Source of the DNA: 9FT-COMBO-48-23 sp963754385
GTDB lineage: Bacteria; Chloroflexota; Dehalococcoidia; GIF9; UBA5629
NCBI GenBank assembly: GCA_963754385.1
Contig: CAVWGE010000003.1
Coordinates: 186,001-250,000, forward strand
Direction: 5' to 3'
DNA: 64,000 nt
Shown here in pieces: positions 59,815 through 64,000 of this stretch (position 1 is the first letter of the stretch; the number at the start of each line of letters is the position of its first letter). The position numbers and the translations under genes were made by a program. The notes below the pieces were generated by a model, which made no database searches, was not told the origin of the DNA, and saw only the letters and a list, made by a program, of their open reading frames with translations.

Positions 59815-61527
59815 ATGTCGGAGAAAAAGCAGCAGAGGGTCAAAATCTGGGATGGAGTGCCCGGATATGACTTCATCGAGGAGATTGACCTTGCCCAGAT
59901 GCCTTCCTGGTTCCAGGATGGAACACACAGCATACCGCCAGTGACAACTATGTTCGGATACCAGTGGGCGAGATTCTGCGGTCACGGTCTGAAGTTCGCC
60001 TGCACCGAGTTGAGTATCCCCACCTGTAAAGGCTGGGAGGTCCGCATCTTGAACGGTGGCATCTACTGTGCCCTCCACGTAGTGAAAGACCGAAATGAAA
60101 TTGCCGAACGCGAAGTCAAATTCCGCCAAGCGCTGCGCCCCTGGGTTGAGGACTTCGACGGTCTGTGGGCTGGTTACAAGCAAGAACTCCTGAGCATTTA
60201 CAGCAAGCTCAAGGAGCTTGATGTCGATAACGCCACCAACCTCCAGCTGTACTACCACAACTACGATTTAATGCACGCCTACATGAGAATGTGGGAAATC
60301 CACTTCATGGCAATGTATTCCTCATTTAACACCTGGCTATTGCTCGAGACAATGACCAAGGAGCACTTCGGCCTAAGTGACCAAGACCCTGAGTTCCAGG
60401 ATATGATGCGAGGTTTCGATAACAAGGTTTATCAGATGGATAAGAAGATGTGGGAATTTGGACAGCTTGCCATAGAAATGAACCTGAAAGACGTCTTTAA
60501 GGAAAATAAGCCCCAATCCATCCTCGCCAAACTCCAGCAATCAGAGAAAGGCAAGGAATGGTTTAAGAAATTCATGGACTACATGAAGACTGACGATGTC
60601 GGGGGCTGGCGAATGAGACGCTTCACCGACCTGAACGAGCCATACTGGCTGGAAGACCCGGCTACGCCCATAGGGCTGGTAAAGGACAATATCATGAAGG
60701 ATATCAGCTATAACCTGGAATCTACCAGGGCAGAGATTGCCAGGAAGAGAGAGACAGCCATAGCAGCTTTCCTCAAGCGTGTACCGCCCGAGGAGAAGGA
60801 CCTTTTCGAGGGCCTAATAAGGTTATCTGGGAAGGCAAGCTCATACAGCGAAGAGCATGACCTCTACTGTGAGCTGTTTGTGCATGCCCTAATGCGCCGC
60901 GGCTATCTAGTAATGGGGAGGAGGTTAGCCGAGAGAGGGACAATTGATGCCCCCGATGACGTATTCATGATGAACCCGGATGAAATTGACCGGGTGATAA
61001 TGGTCCCTGAGTCACATGACATGCGCTGGATAACGAGAAGACGTAGGGCTGACTGGAAAGAGGCGCATAAGAGACCCAATCCCCCCATGATTACTAACCG
61101 CACCAGCATCGAGGAAGCAATAAGACTTGATTTGCTACCCTCAGGTGATGCCATTGCCATAAAGATCGTTGTCGGTGAAATGCCTCAGCCAAAGCCAGAG
61201 CTAAAGGCAGACCTTTGGGGCATCTGCGGCTGTCCAGGACAAGCTGAAGGAACTGCCCGCGTGGTAATTATGTATGCTGACCTAAAGAAGGTACGGTCGG
61301 GCGACATCCTAGTCTGCCCCAGCACCAACCCTAGCTGGACACCGGTCTTCGGCTTAGTCGGAGGCGTAATCACCGATACGGGAGGGACACTATGCCATGC
61401 TGCCATCATCGGCCGGGAATATGGTGTGCCCACCGTTGTGAATACACAACAGGGCACCTCAAGGATTAAAACAGGGCAGCGAATAAAGATGGATGCCGCT
61501 AACGGGGCTATCTACATCCTGGAATAA
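59815..61527 (+). CDS. PEP-utilising mobile-domain protein, phenylphosphate-synthase-like, copy B
   Basis: 570 residues with the same plan as copy A (53907-55625): a long helical N-terminal module (about 1-460), then GDILVCPSTNPSWTPVFG and TDTGGTLCHAAIIGREYGVP (about 522-541) with the phosphohistidine after T-L-C. Shared landmarks in the N-terminal part include a HFMAMYSSFNTW-like segment (compare HFYMMFPMYTAYW in copy A). It follows the ATP-grasp gene by 46 nt on the same strand, so these two form the core pair. The acceptor substrate could be a phenol, as for phenylphosphate synthase, but this is inference. Confidence 0.78.
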   Translation: MSEKKQQRVKIWDGVPGYDFIEEIDLAQMPSWFQDGTHSIPPVTTMFGYQWARFCGHGLKFACTELSIPTCKGWEVRILNGGIYCALHVVKDRNEIAEREVKFRQALRPWVEDFDGLWAGYKQELLSIYSKLKELDVDNATNLQLYYHNYDLMHAYMRMWEIHFMAMYSSFNTWLLLETMTKEHFGLSDQDPEFQDMMRGFDNKVYQMDKKMWEFGQLAIEMNLKDVFKENKPQSILAKLQQSEKGKEWFKKFMDYMKTDDVGGWRMRRFTDLNEPYWLEDPATPIGLVKDNIMKDISYNLESTRAEIARKRETAIAAFLKRVPPEEKDLFEGLIRLSGKASSYSEEHDLYCELFVHALMRRGYLVMGRRLAERGTIDAPDDVFMMNPDEIDRVIMVPESHDMRWITRRRRADWKEAHKRPNPPMITNRTSIEEAIRLDLLPSGDAIAIKIVVGEMPQPKPELKADLWGICGCPGQAEGTARVVIMYADLKKVRSGDILVCPSTNPSWTPVFGLVGGVITDTGGTLCHAAIIGREYGVPTVVNTQQGTSRIKTGQRIKMDAANGAIYILE

Positions 61528-61593
61528 GTAAACAACATCCTTAAAACGTCATTAAAAGGGAAAACTATGGTAGCTATTTTAGCAAAGGGAGTA

Positions 61594-61622
61594 TTGACAA
61601 CGTTGGGTCAACCCACTATACT
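61594..61622 (+). promoter_or_regulatory. Sigma-70 promoter, first SBP copy
   Basis: TTGACA (61594-61599), an exact 17-nt spacer and TATACT (61617-61622). The same -35, spacing and -10 recur at 63465-63493 ahead of the second substrate-binding protein gene, with TTGACAACGTTG shared by both. It starts an about 220-nt leader to the GTG at 61840. Confidence 0.75.
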
Positions 61623-61639
61623 CCCACCTGGGCGAGGAG

Positions 61640-61843
61640 TTGCAGGATGCTGCGGATATTTTCAAGTACTGTCTGTGTGCCAAAAAAGCTTCCAGCGGCA
61701 CAAAACACATCTCACAAGTTTACCAAGGCAACAGAGCCGATATCATAGTGAAAATGAAGGGGAGGGATGAGATATATGAGATTTTACAACAACAAGACCT
61801 AATACAATCCGGTAAAGTCTTAAAAAGGAGGAGCAACAAGTGA
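61640..61843 (+). CDS. Possible small leader protein, copy 1
   Basis: A 67-codon frame (TTG start, ELQDAADIF...) covers most of the leader before the substrate-binding protein gene; its TGA overlaps that gene's GTG start. The equivalent frame in the second leader (63529-63738) keeps AKKAS, KHISQVYQ-like, EIYxx and DLIQSGKVLK segments despite compensating insertions of about 2 and 1 nt, which argues that the frame is coding or was so recently. No ribosome binding site is well placed. Not a known family. Confidence 0.35.
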   Translation: MQDAADIFKYCLCAKKASSGTKHISQVYQGNRADIIVKMKGRDEIYEILQQQDLIQSGKVLKRRSNK

Positions 61844-63108
61844 AAAGGAAAGTATTATTTAGCCTGATAGCGTTAACGCTGGTAGCATTGGTAACATTGC
61901 CCTTGTTTGGTGCCTGTAAGCCAGCCCCACCAGTCAAAGATAAAATCGTCGTTGGTATGGCAAGACCTATCTCCGGCCCACTAGCTATTATTGGCGACTC
62001 GGGGTTCAAACCAATCTATGAAACATTTGTTCCCATGGTCAATGCCGAGGGCGGGATATATATAGCGGAGCTTGGCAAGAAACTGCCCATAGAGTTAACG
62101 ATATATGATGATAAAAGTGACGTGGGCACGATGACGAGGCTGACGGAAAAATTGATTTTAGAGGACAAGGTCGACTTTCTGTGGCCCTCCTGTGGCACCT
62201 CTTTTATCTTTGGTCAAGCCCCTATAGCCAATAAGTACAATTATCTACTGCTGACCGCCGAGGGTGGTGCCACGACCATCAAGGACGCGCTTCCCAGCCT
62301 ACCCTACACGTTTGTCAGCTTGAGTTTTTCTGACTGGTACCAGCTGCCGGTTTTTGCTGACATGCTTACCAAAGTCGGCGCGAAGACGGCATTTGTAACC
62401 TACATTGCCGACCTCCATGGCATAGAGTATTCCGGCGTGGCTGGTACAGAATTCGCCAGGGCGGGAATTAAAATACTTGGAAATGTGAGCCTTCCGCCTG
62501 ACCTTAAGGACTTCGCACCCATAATAGCGGATGCTAAGGCGTCTGGTGCCGATGTCTTTTGCTGTTTTGGCTATCCCGACCAGGTCATGCCTGTTACCGG
62601 GACGGCAATAGCACTTGGCTATAACCCCAAGGCCATGATATGCGGCCCCGGAGCCAATTTCGGGTTTTACCATACCACGTTTGGTCCGGCGGTAGAAGGA
62701 GTATGTGGTTTTATTACCTATGCTCGGAAATGTTCCCCCGAACTCAACGCAATGGCTGATACACTCTACACCGGCAAGCCTGAAGAAGCCCAAGATTGGT
62801 GGGGGCATGGATGCTATTGGGGTGCATGGAACTATTGGAAGCAGGCTGTAGAGAAGGCTGGAAGCCTTGACCAGAAAAAGGTAAGAGATGTATTCGCTAC
62901 GCAACACTTTAATACGGTTCTGGGAGATACCTATTTCACGACATTCGGTGGTGGCGGCGGACTTCTGGCCAAGGAATGCCATCCCGGAGAGATTGGTCAG
63001 TGGCAAAATGGAGTGTATGAAGTCGTAGGAGGAGGTCCATGGCCTAACACTAAGATTACCGCACCATTTATATATCCCAAGCCGGCATGGCCAGCACCAC
63101 CAAAGTAA
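61840..63108 (+). CDS. ABC transporter substrate-binding lipoprotein (LivK-like)
   Basis: 422 residues. Signal peptide MKRKVLFSLIALTLVALVTL ends at GAC (Cys about 27), a lipobox-like site. The mature part is a type I periplasmic-binding fold (Peripla_BP_6): IVVGMARPISGPLAIIGDSG (about 38-57), YDDKSDVGTMTRLTEKLI (about 88-105) and AFVTYIADLHGIEYSG (about 185-200). LivK-like proteins bind branched amino acids, but in aromatic-degradation loci they often bind aromatic acids. The start is GTG after AAAGGAGGAG. A second copy begins at 63716. Confidence 0.9.
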   Translation: MKRKVLFSLIALTLVALVTLPLFGACKPAPPVKDKIVVGMARPISGPLAIIGDSGFKPIYETFVPMVNAEGGIYIAELGKKLPIELTIYDDKSDVGTMTRLTEKLILEDKVDFLWPSCGTSFIFGQAPIANKYNYLLLTAEGGATTIKDALPSLPYTFVSLSFSDWYQLPVFADMLTKVGAKTAFVTYIADLHGIEYSGVAGTEFARAGIKILGNVSLPPDLKDFAPIIADAKASGADVFCCFGYPDQVMPVTGTAIALGYNPKAMICGPGANFGFYHTTFGPAVEGVCGFITYARKCSPELNAMADTLYTGKPEEAQDWWGHGCYWGAWNYWKQAVEKAGSLDQKKVRDVFATQHFNTVLGDTYFTTFGGGGGLLAKECHPGEIGQWQNGVYEVVGGGPWPNTKITAPFIYPKPAWPAPPK

Positions 63109-63149
63109 GAACAGACATCGAGTTATCAACAAATAGAATAGGTAGTTAA

Positions 63150-63233
63150 GCAGGCTGTCTAAAGGGCGACAAAATAGCAACCTGAGTTGTTATTTTGGCC
63201 GGAGGGTTTACGTTGCCCTCTTAGGCAGCCTGC
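63150..63233. ncRNA. Long imperfect stem-loop element
   Basis: Outer arms of about 18 nt (63150-63167 and 63215-63233; GCAGGCTG...CTAA...GGGC against GCCCT...TTAG...CAGCCTGC) enclose a second hairpin, CAAAATAGCAAC (63170-63181) with GTTGTTATTTTG (63186-63197), loop CTGA, one mismatch. It starts 42 nt after the stop of the first SBP gene. No T-run follows. It may be a terminator-like or RNA-stability element, or a MITE-type repeat. The rest of 63109-63464 shows no gene. Confidence 0.5.
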
Positions 63234-63464
63234 ATCTGTGATTACCAAAGCTAGGAAGCTGCAATGATTGTGAGAATCCTAAATATACTGATTGCTGGTT
63301 TATGGTCTAGTTCAGATAGATTAGTGACAGGTGCCATCATAGGTTCTATTCTTTAATAGAACTTCGTTCGGCCAACTTAGAACCTCATCACCATCACCGG
63401 ATGCCTTCGAGGGCAGTCCCATCTTAGCTGCTTTCGGTCTCCTCTACATCCTTCGGAGGGGGTC

Positions 63465-63493
63465 TTGACAACGTTGAGTCGATTAACTATACT
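63465..63493 (+). promoter_or_regulatory. Sigma-70 promoter, second SBP copy
   Basis: TTGACA (63465-63470), a 17-nt spacer and TATACT (63488-63493), matching the first copy base for base at both hexamers. The spacer's first half (ACGTTG-GTC) is also conserved, which suggests a shared operator. Confidence 0.75.
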
Positions 63494-63528
63494 GTTGCGC
63501 ATACGAAGAGCTGCACGATGCTTCAGAT

Positions 63529-63738
63529 ATGTTTGAGTGCTGCCCTACAGCAAGAAAAAAGGCTTCCGGCGACGCAAAACACGTCTCGCGAGTTTACCAA
63601 GCCACCAGAGATTATATCATAATGACAATAAAGAGGAGGTATGAGATATATGTGAGATTTTACGGCAATAAAGACCTAATACAATCCGGTAAAGTCTTAA
63701 AAGGAGGTGCAACAAGTGAAAAGGAAAGTATTATTTAG
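63529..63738 (+). CDS. Possible small leader protein, copy 2
   Basis: A 69-codon ATG frame homologous to 61640-61843, including KKAS, VYQ, EIY and the identical DLIQSGKVLK. Here a one-base deletion in the A-run before GGAGG moves the frame, so it reads past the next gene's start and ends at 63738. Coding status is uncertain. Confidence 0.3.
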   Translation: MFECCPTARKKASGDAKHVSRVYQATRDYIIMTIKRRYEIYVRFYGNKDLIQSGKVLKGGATSEKESII

Positions 63739-64000
63739 CCTGATAGCATTAACACTAGTAGCCTTGGTAACATTGCCTTTGTTTGGTGCCTGTAAAACAG
63801 CTCTACCAGCCAAAGATAAAATCGTCGTTGGTATGTCAAGACCTCTCTCCGGACCATTGACTATTATTGGTGATTCGGCATTCAGACCAGTCTATGAGAC
63901 ATGGATTCCTATGGTCAATGCCGATGGCGGAGTATTTTTGTCGGCGTATGGCAAGAAACTACCCATAGAGACAATTATATATGATGATAAATCTGATGTG
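63716..64000 (+). CDS. ABC substrate-binding lipoprotein, second copy (partial)
   Basis: The first 95 residues are in the window. The start (GTG, after AAAGGAGGTG) and signal peptide MKRKVLFSLIALTLVALVTL are identical to those of the copy at 61840, with the same GAC lipobox. The mature protein begins similarly (IVVGMSRPLSGPLTIIGDS) but differs at scattered positions (AFRPVYETWIPMVN, GGVFLSAYGKKLP). It is a tandem duplicate that has diverged in the likely ligand-binding surface while the signal peptide stayed fixed. The gene continues past the window edge. Confidence 0.9.
   Translation, partial: MKRKVLFSLIALTLVALVTLPLFGACKTALPAKDKIVVGMSRPLSGPLTIIGDSAFRPVYETWIPMVNADGGVFLSAYGKKLPIETIIYDDKSDV

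Noticed and set aside
62299..63180. 293-codon minus-strand frame over the first SBP gene
   Set aside because: Shadow of the substrate-binding protein gene; hydrophobic, Cys-rich translation without a family.

Overview
The window looks like a contig from an anaerobic, probably subsurface or sediment bacterium. Chloroflexota of the Dehalococcoidia type is my best guess. I base this on gene content: a corrinoid O-demethylation cluster, a molybdenum hydroxylase of the Desulfovibrio Mop type, heterodisulfide-reductase-like Fe-S oxidoreductases, a superoxide reductase instead of superoxide dismutase, and a long RpoD with a spacer between regions 1.2 and 2. The phylum is inference; no rRNA or tRNA gene is visible.

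Layout. 0-7 kb: mixed housekeeping and hypothetical genes (partial ArfB, NfeD-like, DUF2784-like, RHH/zinc regulator, DUF1326, metallophosphoesterase, DUF5658), with a striking seven-unit array of about 54 bp at 4.18-4.52 kb. 7.2-15.3 kb: a tightly packed four-gene unit (UvrD-like helicase fused to an Fe-S PD-(D/E)XK nuclease, RadC, Mod-type methyltransferase, Res-type helicase-nuclease) that reads as a genome-defence locus. Putative nuclease-fold proteins (DUF4365 and an unknown) and a proteasome-like Ntn hydrolase follow, to 19.7 kb. 19.8-23 kb: membrane proteins and a B12-binding radical SAM enzyme. 23.4-27.8 kb: an ArsR-controlled ABC export locus (two FtsX-type permeases, one ATPase, a thioredoxin-fold lipoprotein and a truncated ATPase remnant). 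28-31.4 kb: mobile DNA (IS110-family transposase, AT-rich repeats, P-loop ATPase with an HTH). 31.4-35.7 kb: oxygen and redox defence genes on the minus strand, with a Crp/Fnr regulator. 35.9-38.4 kb: NifU-like protein, RpoD and a gamma carbonic anhydrase.

38.6-64 kb is one catabolic island. An acyl-CoA ligase of the benzoate-CoA ligase group is followed by an FAD oxidase / CCG Fe-S protein / FAD oxidase trio. Next come all four parts of a corrinoid methyl-transfer system: corrinoid protein, UroD-family methyltransferase I, RACE-type reactivase and a methyl-THF methyltransferase, plus a MetH-activation-like protein. Then come a Mop-like hydroxylase, three short-chain dehydrogenases, and a split PEP-synthase-like phosphotransferase (one ATP-grasp subunit and two swivelling-histidine subunits) resembling phenylphosphate synthase. 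Last are two tandem ABC substrate-binding lipoproteins with duplicated promoter and leader. The simplest reading is uptake, phosphoryl or CoA activation and O-demethylation of methoxylated or hydroxylated aromatic compounds, with methyl groups going to tetrahydrofolate. The substrate is not determined by the sequence.

Best candidates for something new: the four-gene UvrD-nuclease/RadC/Mod/Res unit, the one-kinase/two-swivel phosphotransferase arrangement, the 11-bp-phased GAAGGT array, and the proteasome-like protein with a candidate Ser2 nucleophile.
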